Positions 50,501 through 60,100 of a stretch of 64,000 nucleotides of DNA are shown here, in pieces. A program made the translations under genes and the position numbers. Origin of the DNA: Ochotona curzoniae (Eukaryota; Chordata; Mammalia; Lagomorpha; Ochotonidae). Position 1 is the stretch's first letter, and each line of letters starts with the position of its first letter. The notes under the pieces were generated by a model. It had not been told where the DNA came from. It did no database searches and worked only from the letters and a program-made list of their open reading frames with translations. The stretch spans positions 22,172,001 to 22,236,000 of the forward strand of contig NW_024466599.1 in the NCBI RefSeq assembly GCF_017591425.1. The letters run 5' to 3'.

Positions 50501-51937
50501 GGCTGCAGCTCCCACCGGTGCATATGAAGCCTAGTGTGTGGTGGGTAGGGTCAGGCTGGGCTGCAACACCCATTGGTTTGCGTATGAGATGGGGCTGGAG
50601 GTAGAGCTGACCCAGCAATTGCAACCACCGGTGTGTGCATAGGCTGATGTGGGTGATGCACTGAGCCAGACCCTGTATTGGCAAGTACATACAGGAATCA
50701 GGTCTGGGGTCACCTCAGATGAGGTTTCTTTGGGGATCTACCCAAGTGAACCATTGGACTCATAACTCCAACCATTGAGAGAATTTAAGTTTCCATGGTG
50801 TGACCAGGGAGTGTATATGTCAGAACTGGACCTTCCTCAGAGACTTAGAGCAATGGACAGCAATATCCAGTTGCACATGGAAGATATGGCAGTCCATTGC
50901 AGCCTGCAGAGGACATCTGGCTCTATGACAGAGGAAGGAGGGCAGAACAAATTGATCAATTTCCCCAGCCAAGTGTTGGTTGTGAATATCTGGGCAAATG
51001 GAGAACCTAAGATGGACTATGTCAGCCAGTGGATTCTGGAGAGAGTTCATTGTGCTTGGAGAAGCAAGATCGACAGCAATTCAGAACTATTGAACTATCA
51101 AAACCACTTGAGCGGAACTCTGAGAGCATACCTGGGATGACATCAGGTGGCCATCCCAAGATATGGAGGCAGTTGGGAAGCTAGGTGAGGCTTCTCCCCT
51201 TATTCCCCACTTGCCCCAGATATAAAAATACAAAGGAAAATGTGGAAGCAATGGTCTCACCCACTTTCCTCAAGCACTCGACCCTTCCCCCCAAAATCAA
51301 CTATGTAAACATCATCAAAAATAAAATTAAAAAAAAGAAACAAATGAAAGGCTGAATAACAGCAAACCCTCAGCTTCTTCTTAAGCAATCAAACCATGGC
51401 TGCCTAACTCAGAACTCAGTGCCAACTTCTCTTTTTGATACCCCTTGGAGGATGTCAAGTTGAAGGTCATCTCCTGATCTCGTTCTGCCAATGAGCTACA
51501 AAGAGGATGCTTCCTGGGACTTCCTTAACCATCTCTGACTTTCCTGATTAAAAGGATTAACGAGACAGATGCCTCTACTTCCTCCCTCACTTTGGTTGCC
51601 AAATGTAATGCCTGGAGCGACAGTCACTGCCTTGTGAACTGCTGGACATGAAGGCTTCAGGTGAAGATGCTAAGGAGAATACAGACAGAAAGTGCCTGAG
51701 TTCTTAACAGCACAGTCAGGAACCAAAACAATGCAGAAGTTGTCTGCCTTTCTACTCTGCTTGCAATGTAAGGAATGCCAATCCTGAACAGTTGAAGTCA
51801 CTGCTATTTGGTTTGCTATGGCACATTGTTGGAAGCTTTCCTGATAATACCCATTTTCATGAGTATAATTTAAGGTGCATCAAAGAGCTTGGTAAAAAAA
51901 AAAAAAACAACTTCTACTCCTGCCACTTCATATACAT

Positions 51938-51993
<56 letters not shown>

Positions 51994-53750
51994 ATATATA
52001 TTGGTCACAGCTTTGTCTTTTAACCATCCTGGTTAAAAGCTTTGTCTATTAAGACACCCTGAAGGTGTCTCCATGTGCACCTGCTGCTGCTGGTCTGAGG
52101 TGAGCAGAGCCAGGGTCAGGGATGTGAGGTCCTGCATCCGCATTGGCATTTATAGCCCAGAGCCCTTTGTGTCTTGCACACCCTCAGCAAGTCCTGACCA
52201 ACACATGTTAGATCTAGAGTCACCTGACTTGGCATGATGGGAAAATGATGATTGTCCCACCCAGTCTAGATGAAGGTTGGGAAGGAGAGGAAAGAGAGGT
52301 TGATGAGGAGGAAAGTGGGAGGGGAATAATTCATAGTGGTGCAAAGGTAGGGACATGGGCCAGGCGGCCTGTGTGTCCTTACAAGTCGCCTTGCCTCTCT
52401 CAACCTCAGCTTCCTTGTTAAATGTAGACTCTAACAGCACCTGTATTACAAGAAGAGGGTTGAGATCATTCATTTATTTATTCAACTAACACTCATTGGA
52501 GCTCCTTATCATGCACCAAGCACTGTCCCAGGCACTTGGGACCCAGTAGCAAAAAAAAAAAAAAAAATCCAGGGCCTCTGGCTAAGGAGTTTATATCTTA
52601 GTGAAAGAACACTGAAATAAATTTAAGAGAGTTAAAGTAAAAGAATTAAAAATTAAAGTAGGAGTCCCATTATGATCACTGCCATACAGAGAAGCAAAGG
52701 GTGAGGTGGCTAGACAAATGTACCCTGAAGATTTTACATGTATTCTGTGGGCTGCATAATGGGAACCCAGAAATCTGAGGAAGAGCAATTTGGCAGAGGG
52801 ACGTGCAAGTGCACAGGCAAGGCGCATGAGCAGAGAGGACGATGTGGTGAGAGAAGGTGAAGACAGGACAGCAGGTCAGAAGTCACATAAAGGTCTCAGG
52901 GCTTTGGAGTTTTAAGTGCATGAGGAGTTGTTGATAGGTTTTAGGCAGTTTATACATTTTAATTTATTCCAGTTGCAGCTTAATGGTATTGCAGAATACA
53001 TATGTGCATACATACATATATGGTAGACTATTCAATATTAGCATAAATCAGAAAACTAAAGCACTTACTCCTAGCATCCAGAGCCTACTGCTGTTAGACC
53101 CCTTAGTGCTCTCCTCAGGGGCTTCACCTTACCTACCTGCAGCCTATATGCCAGTTCCCTCAGATGTCCCTGCTGAAACCTCTCCCGGGCCCTCAGTGCT
53201 GATCAAGTGCCCAGTCATCACATCCCCGGGATCCTTCAAACCAAGCCCGACCCTGTCTTTGGCTTCTCTGAACAACAACTCCGTGAACAGCTCTCAGTGC
53301 TGCTTCTCCAGCATCCCTTCTGTAGCCATGGCTGGCTTCCTTCTGTTGGCTGCCCTGGCTGCTGCCTTTCCTGGAATCAGGCGGCTCCAGGACCCCTATA
53401 AGATGCAGTGAGGTGCCTGTGCACTTCAGAGACATCTTCTTCTAGAGACCTCTTCAGATCAGTTTTTTCCCTTAAATCAAGTAACAGTTTTATGATTAAA
53501 AAAAACAATACTGAAAGGAAAGCCTTGTCCATGTGCCCCAAGACCCTCTCCGTAAACTTTATTAGCTTCTTTTTTATCATTCCAATATTTCCTTCAACAG
53601 TTACCAAATCACACATCCATTCCTTCTGGACCATTCCTTCGTGACATGTAGCCTGCTCTATACACTGCTGGCATCTTTCTTTACATAACCACACCTTCTA
53701 CAGGTCTTTCTACCTGAGTATGTAGATCATCTTTGCTTTTTGTTCTATTG

Positions 53751-53809
<59 letters not shown>

Positions 53810-54501
53810 ATAACACATTCTGCTGCATGCACATTCCAGCATTCACGCAACTAAAACTCTGGTCATTTGTGTTTTCAAATGTTTGCTGGAGGGTGAGTCA
53901 CCAACAGAAATGAAAATAGGACATTCACTAAGGAGGCTGTTGTGGAAGTCCAGACAGTATGGAGGCTGGGAGTGATAGGGCACAGCATCCTAGGCAGAGG
54001 AAACAGTTTTGGCTCTGGAACTTGTCAGGTTCCTGCCCTGCAGGTGCAGGGAGGCAGCAGATGAGGTTAGGGTAAAAAGGCCAAGAGCACATGGGTTTCA
54101 CTGGCAGCAGAAAGTAATGGGTATCTGCCCTGTAGAGTCACAGAAAGCTTTGGAGCATTTTGAGGTGGGACATGACATGCTCTATTCATAAACAACCTCT
54201 TGGGCTGCCAGCAAGGTGCGAGATGGGCAAAAGGGGCAGAAGGAGCAATTGGAGCAGGGGAGAGGGTGGGGGTGACTTAGACCACGGGAAGGAATGTTGG
54301 CTGGGAAGGGAGAAGGAGATGTGTAAGCTTCACTTACCAAGGCTAAACCTGAGATCCATGTACCATGCATCAGGGTACTCAGCACAGTAGATCAAATAGT
54401 AGCTTTGGAGTAAACCATTCCCAGTGCAGAAGACAAAGGCTTTGAAAAGAAGGAACGCTGGAAAAGGCCTCCCTCGCATGAGCCATGAGTAAATAAATGT
54501 C
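41442..54501 (-). CDS. SRD5A2: SRD5A2, steroid 5-alpha-reductase 2 (exons 2-5; exon 1 outside window)
   Basis: Joined minus-strand coding segments 54338-54501, 47087-47188, 44374-44524 and 41442-41508 encode residues 95-254 of steroid 5-alpha-reductase 2, by human numbering, plus the stop. The enzyme is a multi-pass membrane protein of the endoplasmic reticulum that reduces the delta-4,5 double bond of testosterone to give dihydrotestosterone, using NADPH. Every intron has GT-AG ends and all phases fit. SRD5A1 is excluded: the last exon reads FYLKMFKDYPKSR and exon 4 reads GGLFTYVSGANFLGEIIEW, both SRD5A2-type. Exon 1, with the start codon and the catalytic residues E57 and Y91, must lie right of 64000. 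Introns 4, 3 and 2 are 2865, 2562 and 7149 bp. No disabling change is seen, so the gene looks functional. Confidence 0.96.
41965..42400 (+). mobile_element. Old LTR-like repeat (ERVL-MaLR type?)
   Basis: The order 'attatgggttgagtcatgtg', 'ctgaaacctgaacctcc', 'agtgagaccttattctagaa', 'atgaagacaaggtcacagc', then 'accttgattttgaacctc' and 'ctgtcacagaataaagtttc' follows a common ancient mammalian LTR-like repeat. It is diverged and has no coding part. It lies antisense in SRD5A2 intron 4. Confidence 0.5.
43499..43807 (+). mobile_element. C-type SINE in SRD5A2 intron 4
   Basis: Full-length C-SINE from 'ggcccagcacagttagc' to 'aaagtaaataaataaatc' and an 11-A run. It is flanked by AAAACTAGCAGCCA (43485-43498) and AAAACTAACAGCCA (43808-43821), a 14-bp duplication with one mismatch. 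Its orientation is opposite to the gene. Confidence 0.85.
44374..44524 (-). CDS. SRD5A2: SRD5A2 exon 4
   Basis: The exon is 151 bp between an acacag acceptor and a gtaaag donor. It encodes residues 183-233, from GGLFTYVSGANFLGEIIEW to FLGLRAFHHHR. Asn193, Gly196, Glu197, Glu200, Arg227 and His231, residues involved in NADPH or steroid binding or mutated in human 5-alpha-reductase deficiency as I recall, are all unchanged. Residue 204 is Phe where human has Tyr. The alanine- and leucine-rich run around 205-226 forms a membrane helix. Confidence 0.97.
45008..45031 (+). repeat. (CA)n microsatellite
   Basis: About eleven CA units. Confidence 0.9.
45930..46620 (-). mobile_element. Ancient interspersed repeat, probably DNA-transposon relic
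   Basis: Phrases such as 'ctaggctaatgtgcaggttt', 'gcgtcatacagcctaggtg', 'aggtctgtgtaggtacattc' and 'gctagcaaaacaatgagatc' match a widespread ancient mammalian repeat whose ends carry a 'gtcgcttaacgacg' type sequence. I cannot name it with confidence. It is interrupted by a poly(A) run at 46226-46241. Confidence 0.4.
47087..47188 (-). CDS. SRD5A2: SRD5A2 exon 3
   Basis: The exon is exactly 102 bp, with acceptor ccttgccag and donor gtaatc. It encodes residues 149-182: GVFLFFLGMGINIHSDYIL, then RQLRKPGELTYKIPQ. Asn160, Asp164 and Arg171, thought to bind NADPH, are kept. Compared with the human sequence as I recall it there are conservative changes near the end (LTYK for ISYR). Phase 1 introns flank it on both sides. 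Confidence 0.97.
47474..47483 (+). repeat. Candidate target-site duplication of copy B, left
   Basis: GAAACAAATG, identical to 51337-51346. Ten bases is short, so this is suggestive only. Confidence 0.5.
47484..51336 (+). mobile_element. Tandem-repeat composite retroelement, copy B (family not recognised)
   Basis: The second and better-bounded copy, about 3.85 kb. It has an initial G-rich section (47484-47990) with no match in copy A, an array of about 60-bp units (47990-50700), a non-repetitive 3' part (50700-51290) and an A-rich tail ending 'aaaattaaaaaaaa'. Marker phrases occur at about 49757, 49816, 50004, 50063 and 50122, giving the period. A direct repeat, GAAACAAATG, at 47474-47483 and 51337-51346 is a candidate 10-bp target-site duplication. 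The array runs unit for unit in parallel with copy A, for example 'ccattttgcctgagccaag' against 'ccattttgcctgaaccagg'. The element is antisense to SRD5A2. No coding function is recognised. Confidence 0.65.
47990..50700 (+). repeat. Array of about 60-bp G-rich units (copy B)
   Basis: Imperfect units, about 45 by length, with themes 'ggctgggctgtagcac' and 'gtgagtgtgagagctggga'. The minus strand has a frame of 175 codons (49713-50240) through several units, with a 20- to 21-codon periodicity that mirrors the 60-bp repeat. Confidence 0.7.
51337..51346 (+). repeat. Candidate target-site duplication of copy B, right
   Basis: GAAACAAATG, directly after the A-rich tail. Confidence 0.5.
51939..51991 (+). 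repeat. (CA)n microsatellite
   Basis: About twenty-six uninterrupted CA units in SRD5A2 intron 2, long enough to be polymorphic. A 14-A run precedes it at 51894-51907. Confidence 0.95.
52355..52470 (+). mobile_element. Possible MIR relic
   Basis: 'cttgcctctctcaacctcag' followed by 'cttccttgttaaatgtag' resembles the MIR centre in sense orientation. Confidence 0.4.
52471..52620 (-). mobile_element. L2 LINE 3'-end relic
   Basis: Inverted L2 end: 'tcatttatttattcaac', 'catgcaccaagcactgtccc', 'aggcacttgggacccagtag' and 'aaggagtttatatcttagtg'. A 16-A run (52552-52567) interrupts it. Confidence 0.75.
53751..53806 (+). repeat. (CT)n microsatellite
   Basis: More than twenty-five CT units; no SINE body alongside. 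Confidence 0.95.
54338..54501 (-). CDS. SRD5A2: SRD5A2 exon 2
   Basis: The exon is 164 bp, with acceptor gccacag and donor gtaagt. Its first base completes codon 94 and it encodes residues 95-148 plus one base: TFIYSWLMRGRPFPAF, then LLFKAFVFCTGNGLLQSYY and LIYCAEYPDAWYMDLRFSL. Tyr98 and the CTGNG and YCAEYPD blocks are conserved. Residues 102 and 114 are Met and Lys, where I recall Asn and Arg in human; both human residues line the active-site pocket. The frame is open and the length is right, so these are substitutions, not decay. Confidence 0.96.
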
Positions 54502-54689
54502 CTGTGGCACATGGAGAGAAAAGGAAAAGATCTTTGATAAATAAAAGTAGTATCAAATGGTTTCAGCGACTCCTCAAAGCCTTAATTTTAGAACAATCAT
54601 TTTCTCTATTTGTCTTGTTTCATTAAGATCCCTATTAGCCACCATTTTGTTTTTTACAATTGTAACACATGTTTATGTATCCCTAAACA

Positions 54690-54965
54690 CTGGAGTGAGC
54701 ATGGAGCCTGTGACCCGATGCCAGTTAGGACACCTGCCCCAAATGGCTGAGATGGCTAAGGCTGGGCTAACCAAAACCAACATCCAGGAGCTTCTTCTGG
54801 TCCCCTGTGTAGGTGCAGTGGCCCAAAAATTTGGTCCATCTTCTGCTGGTTTTTCTAGGCTAATTAGCAAGGCGCTGATTTAGAAGTGAAGCAACCAGGA
54901 CTTGAACCAGTGGCCAAGTAGGATGACAGAATTGCACGTGACCCATTAAGCCACAGTGTTGGACC
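54690..54965 (-). mobile_element. C-type SINE, old
   Basis: Inverted C-SINE of an older subfamily: 'gggctaaccaaaaccaacat', 'caggagcttcttctggtc', 'gaagcaaccaggacttgaac' and 'ccattaagccacagtgttgg' at the head end. Confidence 0.75.
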
Positions 54966-55318
54966 TACAGCTATTTTGATATCATTTCTCTTTGGAGGTT
55001 GCATTTGCAGGATACCCTTGGCTATTTGTTCACATTAATTTTAAGATCAATTTAGGGCTGATGGAGCCAGAAAGAGGAACTGTGATTAGAAGGGATGTAA
55101 TCTTTCTGCTTGCTTGCATAATCTGAAATTCTCCCATTGAAACCTGGCGATCCTGTCTCTGCCAACCACTTCTTTCAACAGGAAACGATAGGCAGCACCA
55201 AGGCTGTGGGACTGGTGAGACAGCACCACCTCACATGGGATGCCTTGGAGCAGGGAAGGGCAGCAGCAACCTGCAGCTGCCATTGTTTGGTCTCCAACAG
55301 GTCATCACATGCAATGGC
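54966..55318. other. Intronic, nothing recognised
   Basis: No supported feature. Confidence 0.4.
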
Positions 55319-56368
55319 TTTTTTTTTTTTTAAGTTTCTGGCACTGCTTTATTTTGGTTCTTTCAAACAGTTAAAATTTCATCCTTCAAATTAGTTCTCT
55401 ATCCTTAACAGTGCTACAAAAACATTGCAATAATTACCGATGATAGAATACATGTTACAATACTCAGTTTGCGTTTGTTATCTGTTTGTCCACTACTTAA
55501 GTGTAAAATTGGCAAAAGCAATTAACAATATCCAGCAAGAACACACTAACAAGAACATTTGTTTGAGCAGTCATTGCTTGTTTGCATGCCTACTACATCT
55601 GACATTATTTTTGGTAACTTCATAGAAAAAATGAAATCTTTCAGGCCATAAAAATTTATATTTTGTTAGAGAAGAAATATGTAACTAAATATAGAATAAT
55701 ATAGACGCTAGTAAAGATATAGGTATACAGATTAGGGACCAGTTTTTCCCACTAAGACACTTAAAAAATGTTTTGCAGGAATTCTTAAAAGCTTCACCGG
55801 TCTTAAGCATAAGAGACAAAGGGAATTAAGATGTTGGAATGGGGTAAGGACACGTTTAACCAGATGCAGAGACATTAGCCAGAGAGGACACATTCCAGGA
55901 AATAGGAGAGGACAGGCCAACAGCAGAGGGGCACCTGGAGACTGACAGACATGGAAAGAACAGCAGTACAGACAATAGAATGGTGTTGCAGTAACCAGAT
56001 ACTCCAGCAAGCAGCAAACTGAACTCCACCAGCAGCTGCAGCTCCACCAACAGCCAAGTTGAAAGGGGAATTTACCAGGAGCTCAGGAGGTGAAACTAGA
56101 CAAAGAACTGCCCAGCCTGCTGGTTTCTTTAGTTTGAACAGAAGCAGACAAAGCAGCAGATCCCAAACAGGCTTTCAGGGAAAAGGGTAGATTTCACAGC
56201 CCAGACCCCTCACTACAGCCACATCGGATGCCTTTTTTGGCACTAAGGACAGTAGAGCCACAGTTGGGAAAACCTGAATCCCTGATGCCATCTGGGTCAC
56301 AGGGCCAGTTAATACTGATGTGAACATGTCTGACTTCTGGACATAATATGGAAAATTAACTTACATTG
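55319..56368 (-). pseudogene. Possible processed retrocopy, 3' UTR end
   Basis: A T13 run (55319-55331) on the plus strand is followed about 17 bp later by TTTATT (about 55348-55353). Read on the minus strand this is AATAAA, a short spacer and a poly(A) tail, the signature of a reverse-transcribed mRNA. The unique AT-rich sequence that follows could be its 3' UTR. I cannot identify a parent gene, and its 5' limit is unknown; the element might be only a few hundred bases long. Confidence 0.3.
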
Positions 56369-56682
56369 AAAAAGATTTATTTATTTTTATTACAAAGTCT
56401 GATTTTACAAAGAGGAGGAGAAACAAAATGGTCTTTCCTCCACTAGTTTACTCCCCTGATGGCTGCAATGGCAAGAGATAAAGTGATCTGAAGCCAGGAG
56501 CCAGGGCCCTACTGCATGTTCCCCATGCAAGTGCAGGATCCCAAAGACTTGGGCCATCATCTACTGCTTTCACAGATAAGCAGGGAGCAGGATGGGAGGT
56601 GTAGCCATCAGGACATGAATTGGCACCCGTGATCCTAGCACTTGCAGGGGGAGCATTGGTCATTGAGCCATCATTCCAAACG
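56369..56682 (-). mobile_element. C-type SINE
   Basis: An inverted full-length copy: 'aaaagatttatttattttta', 'tgaagccaggagccaggg', 'agacttgggccatcatc', 'gggagcaggatgggagg', 'gaattggcacccgtgatcc' and 'cattgagccatcattcc'. The L1 described next landed just beside its head. Confidence 0.8.
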
Positions 56683-56699
56683 CAAGTTAACTTACTTTT
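56683..56699 (+). repeat. L1 target-site duplication, left copy
   Basis: CAAGTTAACTTACTTTT, identical to 63376-63392. Its last Ts merge with the poly(A) tail of the element, so the inner border is uncertain by a few bases. Confidence 0.92.
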
Positions 56700-57144
56700 T
56701 TTTTTTTTTATTGTTGCTTACATTATATTATGTAGTACAGTTTTATAGGCGCTGGGGATCCCCCCCACCCCTCCCATACCCCTCCCCCCATGGTGGATTC
56801 CTCCACCTTGTTGCATAACCATAGTTCAAGTTCAGTTGAGATTCATTGCTTGCAAACACCTGCCTAGCATAAAGTTCAGCGTCTTATTGTCCAGATAAGT
56901 TCAGTGGCCTCTTGGGGAGACCTTCTATGGTCTGAAGATAGGTCTAACAGAGTAAAGATCCAGTCAGTTAAAAGCCCCAACAAGGCCTCAGTATCATTAT
57001 ACAACATTATGGAATTAATTGACATAGTATTGGGTAAACAATATGTTAAAAATAATGCAAGTTCCATTCTTCGAAACATCTGGGTTGAGACAGTATCAAT
57101 GACAGGTTCAAAAAATAACAAACCACCAAACAAAAAATTACAGG
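56700..57144 (-). other. L1 3' UTR with G-rich tract and polyadenylation signal
   Basis: The minus strand carries a polypurine tract at about 56788-56758 (runs of four to seven G separated by short spacers), typical of L1 3' UTRs and able in principle to form a G-quadruplex. AATAAA (complement at 56707-56712) directly precedes the A-tail. The signal faces the same way as SRD5A2. Confidence 0.85.
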
Positions 57145-60100
57145 TTAAATCAAGGCAAACATGTGGTATCTAATCTTTTGGGATTCGCTCATTTCCCTTA
57201 GCATTATAGTTTCCAGTTGTGCCCATTTAGCCACAAAGAACTGCATTTTGTTTTTTTTAATAGCTGAGTAGTATTCCATGGAGTAGATGAACCAAAGCTT
57301 TCTTATCCAATCTTCTGCTGATGGGCATTTCGGTTGCTTCCATGTTTTCGCAATTACTGATTGTGCTGCAATGAACATAGGGATGCATGTTGGTTTGTCG
57401 TAAAACAGGTGTTTTGGATATATTCCTAGGAGTGCTATTGCTGGGTCATATGGTATGCAGATTTTGAGTTGTTTGAGTGTTCTCCAGACTGATTTCCATA
57501 AAGGCTGTACCAATTTGCAGCTCCACCAGCAGTGGAGTAGGGTTCCCTTTTCCCCGCATCCTCGCCAGCAAGCGTCGTTGGTGTTCTTGTTTATGTGGGC
57601 CAATCTTACTGGTGTTAGGTGGTACCTCATCGATGTTTTAATTTGGATTTCCCTTATTGCTAGGGAGCTGGAACATTTTTTCATATGTTTGTTTGCCATT
57701 TGGACTTGTTCCTTTGTGAAATGTTTGCCCATTTCCCGTGCCCATTTCTTGAGTGGCTTGTTTGTTTTGGTTTTTTGGTTGTTTTGAAGTTCTTTGTATA
57801 TCCTGGAAATTAGCCCCCTATCGCCTATATCGTGTGCAAAGATCTTCTCCCACTCTGTGGGTTGCTTTTTTACTTTGTTGATTGTTTCCCTTGCTGTACA
57901 GAAGCTTCTTAGTTTGATGAGGTCCCATTTGTTTATTCTGTTCTCAACTGCTATTGCTTTTGGTGTCCTTCTTAGAAAGTCGGTACCTACTCCTAGGTCT
58001 TGCAGGGTATTTCCTACATTTTCTTGCAAGAGTTTGAAGGTTTCTGGATGTAGGTTTAGGTCTTTTATCCATGTAGATTGGATCTTAGTGTATGGTGATA
58101 GATGTGGGTCTATCTTTTTGTTTCTACAGGCTATCAGCCAGTTGTCCCAACAACATTTACTAAAGAGTCCTTCCCACTTGCTTAAGCTGTCATTAGTCTT
58201 TTTGTCAAAGATTAATTGGCTGTATCTGTGTGGATTCCCTTTTGGTGCTTCTATTCTATTCCATTGATCTTCCTTTCTGTCTTTGTGCCAGTACCAGGCT
58301 GTTTTGATTACCACTGCTCTATAGTATGTCCAGAGGTCCGGGATTGTGATTCCCCCTGCTAATTTCTTATTTTTCAGGATGGTTCTAGCTATTCGTGGTT
58401 TTTTGTGTTTCCAGATGAACTGTTGAATCATTGTATCCAGTTCCGTGAAGAATGTTTTGGGCAATTTGATTGGAATTGCGTTGAAAATGTATATTGCTTG
58501 TGGTAGTATAGACATTTTAATGATATTGATTTTGCCTATCCAGGAGCACGGGATGTTATTCCATCTTTTGAGGTTTTGTTCGATTTCCTTTTTAAATAGT
58601 TTGTAGTTTTCTTCGAATAGGTCTCCTACACTTTTGGTTAGATTTATTCCCAAATACTTCATACTTCTCTCTGCTATTTTGAATGGTATCCTGTTGGTTA
58701 GATCTTCTTCCATCTTGGTGTTATTTGCGTACACTATGGCTGTTGATTTTCGTTCGTTAATTTTGTACCCCGCCACTCTGCCAAACTCTCGTATAAGTTC
58801 TAGCAGTTTCTGTATTGAGTCTCCTGGTTTTTCTATGTATAGGATTATGTCATCTGCATATAGTGAAAGCTTGACTTCTTCGTTTCCTATACGTATGCCT
58901 TTGATTTCTTTTTCTTGTCTTATGGCCTCTGCAAGTACCTCTAGGACTATGTTGAATAGCAGTGGTGATAGTGGGCACCCTTGTCTTGTTCCAGATCTCA
59001 GTGGGAAGGGTTCTAGCTTTTCTCCATTCAGTATGATACTGGCGTTGGGTTTTTCATAAATTGCTTTAATTATGTTGTGGATTTTCCCATCTATGCCTAC
59101 TTTGGCTAGAGTTTTTAGCATGAAGAGGTGTTGGATTTTGTCGAAAGCTTTTTCTGCATCTATTGAAACTATTATGTGGTTCTTGTTTTGCAGTTTTTGG
59201 ATATGGTTTATAACATTTATGGATTTCCGAATGTTGAACCATCCCTGCATTCCAGGGATGAATCCTACTTGATCCGGATGAATGATCTGTCTGATGATTT
59301 TTTGAATTCTATTGGCTAGGATTTTGTTGAGAATTTTAGCATCAATGTTCATCAGAGAAATAGGTCTGTAGTTTTCCTTCTCTGATGGTTCTCTATCCGG
59401 TTTTGGGATTAAGGTGATGTTGGCTTCATAGAATGAGTTTGGGAGGGTTGCTTCCTCCTCTATTGTTTTGAAGAGCTTGTAGAGGATTGGGGTTAGTTCT
59501 GTTCGGAATGTTTTGTAGAATTCTGTAGTGAAGCCGTCTGGGCCTGGGCTTTTTTTCGTTGGGAGATCCTTGATGACTGTTTCAATCTCTACCTCGGTTA
59601 TGGGTTTATTTAATTCTGCAGTTGCCTCCGGACTGAATTTTGGTAAATGGTGGGAGTCCAAGAACTTTTCTATTTCTTGGTGGTCCTCAAATTTGTGGGA
59701 GTACAGTTCTTTGTAGTAATTTCTAATTATTTTCTTAATGATTGCAGTGTCTGTTGTTATGTTGCCTTTTTCATCTTTAATGCTGTTGATTCTCACTTTC
59801 TCTTGTTTTTTTTTTGGTCAATCGGGCCAGTGGAGTGTCTATTTTGTTTATTTTCTCAAAAAACCAACTTTTTGATGTGTTGATTTTATGTATAGTTTTT
59901 TTGATTTCTATTTGGTTTATCTCCTCCCTTGTTTTGATGATTTCTTGTTTCCTATTGTGCGTGGGACTCTTCTGCTGCTGTTTTTCCAGATCCTGGAGGT
60001 GTGAGGTTAGTTCCTGTATTTGGCGTCTTTCTTGGGCCTTGACATGCGCTCCGATTGCGATGAATCTACCTCGTAGCACTGCTTTGGCGGTGTCCCACAA

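Larger units (their letters stand above)
47189..54337 (-). other. SRD5A2: SRD5A2 intron 2
   Basis: A 7149-bp intron with gtaagt and gccag ends on the minus strand. More than half is the tandem-repeat retroelement copy B (47484-51336). It also has (CA)n and (CT)n tracts and L2/MIR relics. The plus-strand frame at 52983-53411 (142 codons) is not supported as a gene. Confidence 0.85.

Noticed and set aside
52983..53411. 142-codon plus-strand frame in SRD5A2 intron 2
   Set aside because: No recognisable domain or homology, no splice context, and it lies antisense in an intron among L2/MIR relics; treated as chance.
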